A stretch of 64,000 nucleotides of DNA. It comes from an uncultured Christensenellaceae bacterium (GTDB lineage: Bacteria; Bacillota; Clostridia; Christensenellales; UBA3700). The notes below the pieces were generated by a model that was given only the letters and a program-made list of their open reading frames with translations, was not told the origin of the DNA and ran no database searches. The stretch spans positions 32,057 to 96,056 of the forward strand of contig CALWHE010000003.1 of the NCBI GenBank assembly GCA_944380295.1. Direction: 5' to 3'. Below, piece after piece: positions 56,211 through 64,000 of this stretch (positions are counted from its first letter, which is position 1; every line of letters begins with the position of its first letter). Both the position numbers and the translations under genes were made by a program.

Positions 56211-57365
56211 TTACAGGCTTGTCGAATATATCGCCACCACATCATCTTCATCAAGCGGCACATAGGCGTGCGCCAAGTCTTCCGCCACGGCTTTTTTTGC
56301 CATTTCGTGGAAGTATTCGCTGCTGTGTATGCCCAGTCCGCGCAGCGTTTCCGGCAGACCCAGCGAGGCGAAAAATTCGCGCGTTTTGGCGATGGCTTCC
56401 TTGGCGATGGCAAAGGGGTGTTCGCCCGTGATTCCCCAGACGTTTTTGCCGTAGGACACGAATTTATCCAGCGTTTTTTCCGAAAGGATATGGTCGAACC
56501 AGGAGATGGTCACCACGGCAAGTCCCGCGCCGTGAGTGATGTCGTAATAGGCGCTGAGCTGGTGTTCGATGGCGTGGCAGCTCCAGGCGTTGCCCGTGCC
56601 GCAGCTTGTCAGACCGTTGATGGCGAGCGAGGACGCCCACATCAGATTGGCGCGCGCGGTGTAATCGGTGGGAGTGACCACGGCGCGCCTGCCGTATTCT
56701 ATGCACACTTTCAGCAGCGCTTCGGAGATGCCGTCCTGCACGGCGGCGCAATGCACGTCGGAAAAATAACATTCCAAAATGTGGCTCATGATGTCCGCCA
56801 CGCCCGCCGCCGTCTGGAAGCGCGGCACGGTGAAGGTGTATGTGGGGTCGAGCACGGAAGCCACCGGTTTGAGCAGCTCGCTTTTGATGGCTTTTTTCTC
56901 GTTGAGCGCCATGTTGGAGATGACGGCGTTGCCGTTCATTTCACTGCCCGTGGCTGCCATGGTCAGCACGGCGTAAAGGGGCAGGGCGTGTTTGACGGCG
57001 TTTTTCTCCACCATTTCCCACAGATCGCCCTTGTGGAAAACGCCTGCGGCAACGGCTTTGCAGCAGTCTATCACGGAGCCGCCGCCCAGGGCGATCACGG
57101 CTTTCAGATCGTGTTCTTTGCACAGGCGCACGCCCTCTTGCACGGAAGTTATCTTGGGGTTGGGCTGAATGCCGGAAAGTTCCTGCCACTCTATGCCCGC
57201 GGCGCGCAGGAGCGAGGTAAGCTCGTCGTAAATGCCGGCGCGCTTGACCGAACCGCCGCCATAGGCAAGCAGAACTTTTTTGGCGCCGATGTGCTGCGGC
57301 AATTCGGCTATCTTACCCTTGCCGAATAAAATGCGCGTGGGGGCGAAAAAAGTAAAATCTCTCAT
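56211..57365 (-). CDS. Iron-containing alcohol dehydrogenase (butanol dehydrogenase-like)
   Basis: A 384-residue group III alcohol dehydrogenase. Marks are NADP loop ALGGGSVIDCCKAVAAG (GGGS), TGSEMNGNAVI, LDPTYTFTVPRFQTAAGVAD and the metal ligands in the DIMSHILECYF, AWSCHAIEHQLSAYYDITHG and HG segments. It resembles BdhA/YqhD-type enzymes that reduce aldehydes to alcohols with NAD(P)H during fermentation. Monocistronic, with a consensus promoter and a long 3' hairpin. Confidence 0.95.
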   Translation of the reverse strand: MRDFTFFAPTRILFGKGKIAELPQHIGAKKVLLAYGGGSVKRAGIYDELTSLLRAAGIEWQELSGIQPNPKITSVQEGVRLCKEHDLKAVIALGGGSVIDCCKAVAAGVFHKGDLWEMVEKNAVKHALPLYAVLTMAATGSEMNGNAVISNMALNEKKAIKSELLKPVASVLDPTYTFTVPRFQTAAGVADIMSHILECYFSDVHCAAVQDGISEALLKVCIEYGRRAVVTPTDYTARANLMWASSLAINGLTSCGTGNAWSCHAIEHQLSAYYDITHGAGLAVVTISWFDHILSEKTLDKFVSYGKNVWGITGEHPFAIAKEAIAKTREFFASLGLPETLRGLGIHSSEYFHEMAKKAVAEDLAHAYVPLDEDDVVAIYSTSL

Positions 57366-57397
57366 AATTGTCTCCTTTGCCTTGCGGCTACGTTTAT

Positions 57398-57426
57398 ATT
57401 ATATAATAAATGCGGCGGCTTTTCAA
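57398..57426 (-). promoter_or_regulatory. Promoter of the alcohol dehydrogenase gene
   Basis: On the minus strand TTGAAA (57426-57421), 17 bases, TATAAT (57403-57398). Confidence 0.88.
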
Positions 57427-57513
57427 GAGGGGCAAAAAAATTTTACACTGACCGGGGCAGGGCGCGAAAGGCGGCGCCAAAATTGGCGTTTAAGTAAAAA
57501 ATAAAAGTCAGGG

Positions 57514-57542
57514 TTGATTTTTGCGGCGTTCGGGGTTAAAAT
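57514..57542 (+). promoter_or_regulatory. Promoter of the phosphatase-fold lipoprotein gene
   Basis: TTGATT (57514-57519), 17 bases, TAAAAT (57537-57542), with AAAGGAGG before the ATG at 57568. Confidence 0.8.
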
Positions 57543-57567
57543 TTGTGTAAAGGAAAAGGAGGATATT

Positions 57568-58691
57568 ATGAAAAAACGCATTGTTTTGATAGTTGCCGTG
57601 CTGACTCTGGCGGCGGTGGCGGCGGGCTGTTTTGCAGCCTGCGGCGATCCGGACTATTTCAAAAACTTAGACGCTTACGGCTTTTGGGACAATGAGCGGA
57701 AGAGACGATCGCACAGCCCAAGATAGGGCAGATGGTGCGCGATTTCCTCTCCGCTCCGTCTGCGGACGGCAAAGCCAAAAAGGTGGCGTTCATCGGTTAC
57801 GACGGCTGCCGCGCGGACGCGCTCATCAACGTGCTCGACACCCCCGACGAGATAGGCGGAGATAATTCCACTTCGCTTTTCAGCGGCATAGCGGAAGTGC
57901 TCAAAGGCGAAGACGCGGGCATTTATTATGCCTATGCGGGCGGCGAAAAGGGCAAAGACAACGAACAGCACACTTCCACCGCGCCCGGTTGGGCGGCGCT
58001 CACCACGGGCGTTTGGGGCGCGGAAAACGGCATTACGGACAACGGCATGCCCAAAAAGATAGAGCACAAGACCTTTATGCTGGAAGCGGCGGAAGGCGCC
58101 TTCGGCGGCGTTGAATACAGCACCACTTTTGCGGCAAGCTGGCTGGCGCGCTTCAACGAAAATTATATGGACGAGATAGAGTATCTGCGCGAGCATTCCG
58201 CCTCGCCCGTGGCAAAAACGGAGCTCGCCGGCGCGGACGCGGAAACGGTCACGCAATATTTGGACGCGATAGCGGGCAGCACGGATATCTCCATGCGCCA
58301 TAAGTATGTGAAGAACGACGCCGAGCTGCACGAATATCTGCTCGCCTGCGTGCAGGAGGGCGGCGAGCTGGAGCGCGACATCATCTTCGGCATTTACGAG
58401 GGCACCGACCACAACGGACACGGCACCGGCTTCGGCAACGACAACTATAAGTATATCAAGGGCTTCCGCGACGAAGACGCGATGGCGTTCGAACTGTTGC
58501 AGGCGATCTACTCCCGCCCTTCATACGAGCAGGAAGACTGGCTGATAATCATCACCACCGACCACGGCGGCAGACAGACCTGGCACGGCAATCAGACTTA
58601 TGAAGAGCGCAGCACCTGGGTGGTGTGCAACAAGGGCATAGACGCAAAATACTTCGGCAGCGGCTATGACGGATACACGGAAAACGTCTGA
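57568..58691 (+). pseudogene. Alkaline-phosphatase-superfamily lipoprotein, split by a frameshift
   Basis: The first frame (57568-57726) encodes a lipoprotein signal (MKKRIVLIVAVLTLAAVAAG with lipobox, then CFAACGDPDYFKNLDAYGFW). The second (57696-58691) carries the phosphatase fold: KKVAFIGYDGCRADALINVL (metal Asp), TAPGWAALTTG (nucleophile Thr), EGTDHNGHGTGF and IIITTDHGGRQTWHG (metal Asp/His). One missing base at about 57694 separates them; restoring it joins FWDN to AEETIAQPKIGQ. The active site is otherwise intact. It could be a true pseudogene, a phase-variable gene or a sequencing error. Phosphodiesterase or pyrophosphatase activity would be expected. Confidence 0.8.
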
Positions 58692-58741
58692 AAATTTATC
58701 GGCATAAACAGACGGCAGGGCGGCGCGAGCCGCCCTTTTCG

Positions 58742-59818
58742 TTACTTTTCAAACACTTTGAACAGGGGCAGGCAGGCGGAGAAAAACGCCTTGTAAGCGG
58801 TGCAGTAGTCGTAACTTGCGCGCGCCCGCTTGCAGCCGCCGCCGCGGCAGAGGAAAAAGTATGGACAGGCGCGGCATTTTGGCGGCACCGGCAAAGACTG
58901 CGCGATAAAGTCGCGCGCCCTGCCGCTGCGGGCAAGCTCGGCAAAGCCGCGGTTTTCTATGTTGCCCAGCAGCCATTCGTCCAGACAGTAAAAGTCGCAG
59001 GGATAGATGTTGCCGTTGCCTTCCGCCACGAATTGGTGCGAGCAAAAACCGCCCACGCCGCACTCTTCAAACGGCTCGCCGCGATAAAGGCGCACCCAGT
59101 TGTCAAAGCGGCGCACGCTCACGTATTCCCCGCGCAGATAGTCTTTGACATACAGGTTGAAGAGCACTATCAAAAAGCGCGCGTATTGCGCGTTCGTCAT
59201 ATAAAGCTCCCCCTCGGGCGCGCCCTCGAAGGGGCGCAGGCAGGGGATGAATTGCAGATATTTGAAGCCGTTTTCCTTGAAAAATTTGTAGACGCGCTCA
59301 ATGTTGTCCGCCAGTTTGCCCGTGACCACGGAGATGACGTTGAACTGCGCTCCCGCCGCTTGCAGCAGGCTTGCGCCGCGCATGATGTCGTTGAAGGCGG
59401 GGGAAAAGTCCGCGCGCATGCGGAAGGCGTTGTCGTCCCTGCCCCCGTCCAGGGAAAGCCCTACGAGCGCGCCGCTCGCGGCAAACAGCTCCGCCCATTC
59501 TTCGTCGATGAGCGTGCCGTTGGTCTGCACGGCGTAATTTATGCGCGTTTTGCCCTTGCTTTTGTCCACACGCTCGAAAAAGAAGCGGAAAAATTCTTTG
59601 CCCGCCAGCAGCGGTTCTCCGCCCTGGAAGGAAAAATAAACGCTCTCGCCCCCGGCAAATTCGAGGGCGGAATCTATCAGCGCGCAGGCGGTCTTTTTGC
59701 TCATCGCGCCGAACGAGAGCTGCTCTCTGCTTTGCGCCACGTCGTGATAAAAGCAGTATTTGCAGCGCATGTTGCACGCCGAAGAGGCGGGCTTCAACAT
59801 CACGGAAAGCGCCGGCAT
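58742..59818 (-). CDS. Anaerobic sulfatase-maturing enzyme (radical SAM, SPASM)
   Basis: A 358-residue radical SAM protein. The 4Fe-4S/SAM motif is ACNMRCKYCFY near residue 15; then FSFQGGEPLLAG, AVQTNGTLIDEEW and VGLSLDG follow. The C-terminal SPASM Cys set is in CSHQF, YPCDFYCLDEWLLGN and CRACPYFFLCRGGGC. It converts the active-site Cys or Ser of sulfatases into formylglycine without oxygen. It overlaps the sulfatase stop codon (ATGA), so the substrate is clear: the Cys-type sulfatase just before it. Confidence 0.96.
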   Translation of the reverse strand: MPALSVMLKPASSACNMRCKYCFYHDVAQSREQLSFGAMSKKTACALIDSALEFAGGESVYFSFQGGEPLLAGKEFFRFFFERVDKSKGKTRINYAVQTNGTLIDEEWAELFAASGALVGLSLDGGRDDNAFRMRADFSPAFNDIMRGASLLQAAGAQFNVISVVTGKLADNIERVYKFFKENGFKYLQFIPCLRPFEGAPEGELYMTNAQYARFLIVLFNLYVKDYLRGEYVSVRRFDNWVRLYRGEPFEECGVGGFCSHQFVAEGNGNIYPCDFYCLDEWLLGNIENRGFAELARSGRARDFIAQSLPVPPKCRACPYFFLCRGGGCKRARASYDYCTAYKAFFSACLPLFKVFEK

Positions 59819-61920
59819 CAGTTGTAATATGAGGCGTATGCGCCCCTGCGGTTTTTGGCAAAATCCTTTTTGACCATCTCTATGCTCTCTTGCAGCGCCT
59901 CGCCCACGGCGGGATAAACGCTCATGCGGTCATAGCTCTCGGAAGGGTCGTCCGTGAGGCAGATCAGCCAGTTTTTGCGCGTGAGATTGAAAAACGCCGG
60001 ATTGTCGTTGGGCGCGGAGCCGAAATACTTCCAGGTGGTGTAAGCGTGCCCGCCCTGCGGCAGATCGTAACTGTGCGGAGCCAGCTTTTCCAGACTTTCA
60101 CGCGAAAGACTGAATTGCGCCGCCACTATCTTTTCCCGCTTCATGTGCAGGATGGGATCGTTCTGCCCGTGGATAAAGGTGGAATTCGTGGCGTCGCGCA
60201 GCAGCGGCACAAAGGACACGCCGTCCAGCCGTCTGTCCACGTCCTCGGGCGTCAGACCGCGCTTGCTCCCGTCCGTGACGTTGCACAGATAGGCGAGGGT
60301 GGGGAAGAGGTCCGCCATCGCCGCGGGCGCGTAAACGGTGTTGTCCGCGGCGGAAAACATTGCGTATTCCTCGGGCGCGTTGTCCCAGCGCATGAAGAAG
60401 GGCACTTTCTGCCCTGCCTCGTAAGCGGTATACTTGCCGCCGCGCAGATCGCCCGCCGAGCCTTGCAGCGCCGGACCGTTGTCCGACGTGAAGATGACGA
60501 TGGTGTCTTGCATCACGCCCAGCTCTTCCAGCTCGTCGAACAAAAGTCCCAGATAGTGGTCGAACTCCGTCAGGCAGTCGCCGTATATGCCCGCGCCCGA
60601 CGTGCCTACAAAATCCGCTCCCGCATGCACGGGCGCGTGCGGCCAGGGAGAGGCGTAATAGGCAAAAAACTTTTCGCCCGCCGTCACCGCGTCTTCTATC
60701 CAAGCGGATATCTCGCCGTGGATGAGCGCGGTGTTTTCGCCCTGATCCATGCCCGCGCCCTCGGCAACTTGGTAATTGCCCGCGCCCGGATCGCCGCCTT
60801 CGCGCACGTGGTAGTAAGGCGTGTTGTCGTTGATGTGGTGCGAACCGTAAAAATAGTCAAAGCCCTGGTTGGTGGGCAGGTATTGCCCGTAATCGCCCAG
60901 GTGCCATTTGCCGAAGGCTCCCGTGGCGTAACCCGCCGCCGAGAACATCTCCGCCAGCGTGACCTCGTCGCCGAGCATACCGTCGCAGTTGCCGCCCATC
61001 TCTATCGGGTCGAAAACGCGCGTGGCGTTGAAGGGAGAGAGCGTGTTCACGGAAGGATAGAGCACGTTGTCCGCGTGCCCGCGATAAGGATAGCGCCCGG
61101 TGAGCGCGGCAAAGCGAGAGGGAGAACAGACGGAATAATTGGCGTAAAAATTGTCAAAGGACACGCCGTTTTCCGCCACGGAGTCTATGTTTGGCGTTTC
61201 GTAAGGTATGGAAAGAGAGGAACGCGCGGCGTTGTAAGAAGCGTCCGCCCAGCCCATGTCGTCCATGAGGATAAAGAGCACGTTGGGGGAGTTGTCCTGC
61301 CTGGCGTTCTGCCTGATCCTGCCCAAATAGTCGTCGTGCCCGGCGCTCATGTCCAAAACGCGCGGCTTGGCGCGCAGGTTGACGGTGAATACCAGAATGA
61401 CGGAAGCGCCCACCAGCGCCACGCTCAAAGCGGTGCACACGGCGTTTTTTACGCGCGCGGCGCTCTTGCCCGCCGCCACGGCGTAAAGCGCCACCAGCAG
61501 GATAAAAGAAGGGGAGAGGATGAGCGCGTTGCCCACAAGGCGGGTGAGGGCGCTGCCTTCTCCCTGCCACAGCGGGTGGTCGGCGCTTGCCCAGCCTTCC
61601 GTGGCGCTCAAAAAGCCGCCCCAGCCCGCGTCCGCGCCCGCGATGACGTAAAAGGTGAAAACGCCGAAGCTCACACATATATACCCCACCATCAGCCACA
61701 CGTAAACGCGGCGCTTGAACAGGAGCGCGATCAGGATCGCCGCCGCCGTCACGCACATATAAACCACGCCCACCAGCGTGACCGTGTTCAGCCCCGCTAT
61801 CCATTGCGCCAGCATGATGGCAATGCCTGCCAGGGCGAACGTCAAGGGGACTTTTTTCCTGCTGCCGTCAAAGACGACGCCGCGCGGCGCGCAGCCTGCG
61901 TTTTCGAGTTTGTCTTTCAT
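59818..61920 (-). CDS. Membrane sulfatase with four N-terminal helices
   Basis: A 700-residue S1-type sulfatase. Residues 20-185 hold four to five hydrophobic helices, then an extracellular sulfatase domain: VLFILMDDMGWADASYN (Ca-binding Asp pair), the maturation site SVCSPSRFAALTGRYPYR (Cys to formylglycine), GKWHLGD, WPHAPVHAGADF and TSDNGPALQG (Asp-Asn). The ATG at 61920 follows GGTGG; an upstream in-frame start is less likely. It removes sulfate from a host glycan or sulfolipid; the substrate is unknown. The maturase follows with overlap. Confidence 0.95.
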   Translation of the reverse strand: MKDKLENAGCAPRGVVFDGSRKKVPLTFALAGIAIMLAQWIAGLNTVTLVGVVYMCVTAAAILIALLFKRRVYVWLMVGYICVSFGVFTFYVIAGADAGWGGFLSATEGWASADHPLWQGEGSALTRLVGNALILSPSFILLVALYAVAAGKSAARVKNAVCTALSVALVGASVILVFTVNLRAKPRVLDMSAGHDDYLGRIRQNARQDNSPNVLFILMDDMGWADASYNAARSSLSIPYETPNIDSVAENGVSFDNFYANYSVCSPSRFAALTGRYPYRGHADNVLYPSVNTLSPFNATRVFDPIEMGGNCDGMLGDEVTLAEMFSAAGYATGAFGKWHLGDYGQYLPTNQGFDYFYGSHHINDNTPYYHVREGGDPGAGNYQVAEGAGMDQGENTALIHGEISAWIEDAVTAGEKFFAYYASPWPHAPVHAGADFVGTSGAGIYGDCLTEFDHYLGLLFDELEELGVMQDTIVIFTSDNGPALQGSAGDLRGGKYTAYEAGQKVPFFMRWDNAPEEYAMFSAADNTVYAPAAMADLFPTLAYLCNVTDGSKRGLTPEDVDRRLDGVSFVPLLRDATNSTFIHGQNDPILHMKREKIVAAQFSLSRESLEKLAPHSYDLPQGGHAYTTWKYFGSAPNDNPAFFNLTRKNWLICLTDDPSESYDRMSVYPAVGEALQESIEMVKKDFAKNRRGAYASYYN

Positions 61921-61948
61921 GAGCCACCAAAAGTGTTTTATATGTAAA

Positions 61949-61977
61949 ATGATAACATACGCGCGGCGCGCAGTCAA
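61949..61977 (-). promoter_or_regulatory. Promoter of the sulfatase-maturase pair
   Basis: On the minus strand TTGACT (61977-61972), 17 bases, TATCAT (61954-61949). Confidence 0.85.
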
Positions 61978-62126
61978 CAGCGCTTTACATGTTTTTTACA
62001 AGTTTGTTACGCGGGCGGAAAAAGTTATGATATTAAGTTAAGATAAAAAGTTGCATCGTTCAATGTTAAATTTTGGCGGCGGTGGGCGCGGCGCGCAAAA
62101 AAAATCGCAAAAAATTTGTTTTCTTG

Positions 62127-62155
62127 TTGTCAATTTGTTATCATTGAGTTGTATA
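62127..62155 (+). promoter_or_regulatory. Weak promoter of the condensation-type gene
   Basis: TTGTCA (62127-62132), 17 bases, TGTATA (62150-62155). AAGGAG lies before the ATG at 62189. Confidence 0.5.
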
Positions 62156-62188
62156 TAGGTTGTAACACCTGTAAAAGAAGGAGAAATT

Positions 62189-63502
62189 ATGAGCAAAGAC
62201 AACGCAAAGCCCGCCAGGATCAAGGCGGAAATGTGGGACAGAATGCAATTTTTGTTCCGCAATTATTATGACAGAATGATCCACTTTTATCTCAAATTCG
62301 AATCCCCGCTCGATTTTAAGGCGCTCTCCAAGGCGTATAAATACATAGTGGACAGGGTGGGAGTGCTGCACTCTTCTTTCGTCAACAATCCCATCACCCC
62401 GTTCTGGAAGGTCAATTACGATTATTCGGAAGAGGACATCATCGTCTTCAAGCAGTCGGACGATCCGCAAAAAGACGCCTTTGAGTTTTTGACGCAGGAG
62501 ATCTCCGTCAAGGAAAAGGTGCAGATAAAAGCCGCGCTCATCCGCGGCGCGGACGGCAGCGATACGCTGGTGCAGGTGCTCAACCATATGTGCATGGACG
62601 GACCGGACACCAAGGAGTTCCTGATGCTCGTGCAGAAGGCTTACGCGCAGATAATGGCGGGACAGGAGCCGGACGTGGAGGTGAAAAACGGCGACCGCAG
62701 CCATTATCAGTGCTACTCGCTCTATAATGAAGAGGAAAAGAAAAAGGCGCTGGGACTTTATAAAAACGTGAGCATGGTCAAGCACCAGATCAAGTTCCCT
62801 TACACCAAAAAGGATAAGAAAAAAGACCGTTCGCGCATCTTGCGCCGCGTGATAGACACGGAAAAGTTCGCCCGGCTCAAAGACATGTCCAAGCGCGCCG
62901 GCGTCACGCTCAACGACGTGCTGCTGGTGGCTTATATGCGTTCGCTTTACCGCGCCTGCAATATCCCGGACGAACAGAACGTGTCCGTGCCCTGCATGGT
63001 GGATCTGCGCAGACACATCAAGGGCGGAAAATCTTTCGGCTTTTCCAATCATATCGGCTTTATGATCTGCACCGCGCACGGAAATTCCGACGATTACGCC
63101 AAGATGTTCGCCGATATCAAAAAACAGTCGGACGAGGCAAAAGACGATCCTTACTTCGGACTTTACTCGCTGCCGCTGCTCAACCTGGCTTACACGATTT
63201 TCCCGCAGTGCCTGGCGGAGATTGCCATCGGACTGGGCTACACCAATCCCTATACGGGCATGAGCAACCTGGGCTTGCTCAAAGAAACGGACTTTGTCTT
63301 TAACGGTCAGACGCCGTCCGACCTGTTCATCACGGGCGCCGTCAAGTCCATACCTTATTTGCAGCTAGCCATCTCCACTTACCGTTCGCAAATGACGCTC
63401 ACCATCGCCGTCAAGTGCAAAGACGAGGACGAAAAAGCCCTCACCGTGCTCATCGACGACGTGGTGGGAGAACTGGACAAGATGTTGGAGCAGGTAAAGT
63501 AA
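62189..63502 (+). CDS. Stand-alone condensation-domain / acyltransferase-like protein
   Basis: A 437-residue protein of the CoA-dependent acyltransferase (condensation, WES/PapA) superfamily. The N-terminal half holds FYLKFESPLDFKALSKAYKY and the catalytic-type motif NHMCMDGPDTKEF (H-x3-DG). The second half has VTLNDVLLVAYMRSLY, VPCMVDLRRHIKG (a D-LR motif like the DFGWG-side structural element) and LGYTNPYTGMSNLGLL. It stands alone with no NRPS modules or carrier protein nearby, so it may acylate an alcohol or amine from a CoA or carrier donor. Related clostridial genes are labelled alcohol acetyltransferase. Function not established. Confidence 0.8.
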   Translation: MSKDNAKPARIKAEMWDRMQFLFRNYYDRMIHFYLKFESPLDFKALSKAYKYIVDRVGVLHSSFVNNPITPFWKVNYDYSEEDIIVFKQSDDPQKDAFEFLTQEISVKEKVQIKAALIRGADGSDTLVQVLNHMCMDGPDTKEFLMLVQKAYAQIMAGQEPDVEVKNGDRSHYQCYSLYNEEEKKKALGLYKNVSMVKHQIKFPYTKKDKKKDRSRILRRVIDTEKFARLKDMSKRAGVTLNDVLLVAYMRSLYRACNIPDEQNVSVPCMVDLRRHIKGGKSFGFSNHIGFMICTAHGNSDDYAKMFADIKKQSDEAKDDPYFGLYSLPLLNLAYTIFPQCLAEIAIGLGYTNPYTGMSNLGLLKETDFVFNGQTPSDLFITGAVKSIPYLQLAISTYRSQMTLTIAVKCKDEDEKALTVLIDDVVGELDKMLEQVK

Positions 63503-63524
63503 AACCGCTTGAAATAAGCAGCGC

Positions 63525-63551
63525 AAAGGAGCGCCACGGCGCTCCTTTTTG
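63525..63551 (+). terminator. Terminator after the condensation-type gene
   Basis: AAAGGAGCGCC-acg-GCGCTCCTTTTTG. Between 63552 and 63764 nothing convincing is seen. Confidence 0.88.
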
Positions 63552-63763
63552 TCTGCAAAAGGCGCGCAATGCGCCCGCCGCGGGCGCGGGCAATATTGGT
63601 GCGACAGCCCTGAGAGCGCTTGTCTGCCGCACATTAAGATAAAGCGGCGCCGCCCGCGCGCGGCGGAAATGCGGGGCGATATGCGCGGAGGAGCGATATT
63701 TGCGTCGGCAGCCGCCCTAAGAGCGCCGCTTTATTTGTCTTAGGCAAAGCGGAGAAGAGAAAA

Positions 63764-63791
63764 ACGCGCGCCGCCGGCGCGCGCTTTTCGT
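63764..63791. terminator. Likely terminator of the suf gene
   Basis: ACGCGCGCCGCCGGCGCGCG hairpin with AAAA and TTTT flanks, 18 bases past the minus-strand stop. Confidence 0.7.
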
Positions 63792-63808
63792 CTGCGATCA
63801 GACAGGGC

Positions 63809-64000
63809 TTATTGCAGATACCCCTTGATGATGGTGTCTTCCGCCTCTTGTTCGGTAAGCCCCAGGGACATGAGTTTGATCAGCTGTTCGCCGGCTATCT
63901 TGCCCACGGCGGCTTCGTGCACCAGGCTGGCTTCCGGGCTGATCGCGTCTATGCGCGGCGTGGAAAGTATGCGCGCGTTGTCCAGCAGTATGCTGTCGCA
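63809..64000 (-). CDS. SufB/SufD Fe-S assembly protein, C-terminal 63 residues
   Basis: On the minus strand the frame reads CDSILLDNARILSTPRIDAI, then SLVHEAAVGKIAGEQLIKLM and SLGLTEQEAEDTIIKGYLQ, ending TAA at 63811-63809. This is the C-terminus of SufB/SufD proteins (HEA-x-GK then M-S-x-GL-x-E-x-EA), which build Fe-S clusters with SufC. The start is beyond the window. SufB versus SufD cannot be told from this part. Confidence 0.88.
   Translation of the reverse strand, partial: CDSILLDNARILSTPRIDAISPEASLVHEAAVGKIAGEQLIKLMSLGLTEQEAEDTIIKGYLQ

Overview
The window is a 64 kb GC-rich chromosomal segment of a low-GC-lineage but GC-rich anaerobic Firmicute, most likely an uncultured gut-type clostridium. 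Evidence: sporulation-type genes (a SpoIIE-like phosphatase, a CwlD-like amidase, a SpoIIQ-like M23 protein), a Cys T-box leader, a THF riboswitch, a PstA/DarA-type c-di-AMP receptor, an anaerobic sulfatase-maturing radical SAM enzyme, Feo iron uptake and sigma-A style TTGACA/TATAAT promoters. Rank below class cannot be fixed from the sequence.

Layout: 1-2 kb, end of a tryptophan-type ABC exporter/importer (permease, ATPase) and a GNAT; 2.5 kb, a four-helix bundle gene between repeat arrays; 3.2-6.1 kb (minus), polar amino-acid ABC transporter; 6.5-7.9 kb (minus), MATE; 8-13 kb, EEP hydrolase, DEDDh exonuclease, YbaK deacylase, LURP-one protein, c-di-AMP receptor, QueH; 14-16.7 kb, P-type ATPase; 16.8-20.5 kb, SpoIIE-like and CwlD-like; 20.8 kb, a candidate rod-shaped RNA; 21-24 kb, secG, smpB, metY, metA; 24.2-28.3 kb, XRE regulator and feoA-feoA-feoB-Cys-rich; 28.5 kb, a short IS30 element; 29.5-31.8 kb (minus), T-box/cysE/cysS; 32.7-36.2 kb, exonuclease-BRCT, trmN6, rsmI, acyltransferase; 36.5-40 kb, AGCS symporter and GH2; 40-44.4 kb (minus), two paralogous repeat lipoproteins; 44.5-45.7 kb, SpoIIQ-like pair; 47-50.7 kb, a PVEE-repeat membrane protein and a GH16; 50.7-55.4 kb, THF riboswitch and folC-folE-HD-folP-folBK-flavin reductase; 56-64 kb, alcohol dehydrogenase, frameshifted phosphatase-fold lipoprotein, sulfatase with its maturase, a condensation-type acyltransferase, and the end of a SufB/D gene.

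The most unusual feature is the repeat content. Nine modular arrays of hairpins separated by a constant GTGAAATG/T linker lie between genes, and seven of them lie downstream of a gene in the sense of that gene. In four genes the first hairpin of the array lies inside the coding region, in the same reading frame each time, and supplies a MSCAA/VxQ tail and the stop codon. The stems change on both strands while the linkers stay fixed, which points to selection on folded RNA or single-stranded DNA. A second family, about 165 bp with foldback ends (TGCCRRRCAGGCGCT), supplies the end of queH in the same way. A third consists of REP-like palindromes (GCAGCGTGACGCTGC), one of which is nested inside a hairpin loop of an array. 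A four-helix bundle gene is flanked by inward-facing arrays. I cannot say whether these are mobile elements, RNA 3' ends or both, but together they look like a coherent and poorly described system.

Coding assignments rest on visible motifs and family recall; no database search was run. Many long antisense open frames in this GC-rich DNA were discarded as shadows.
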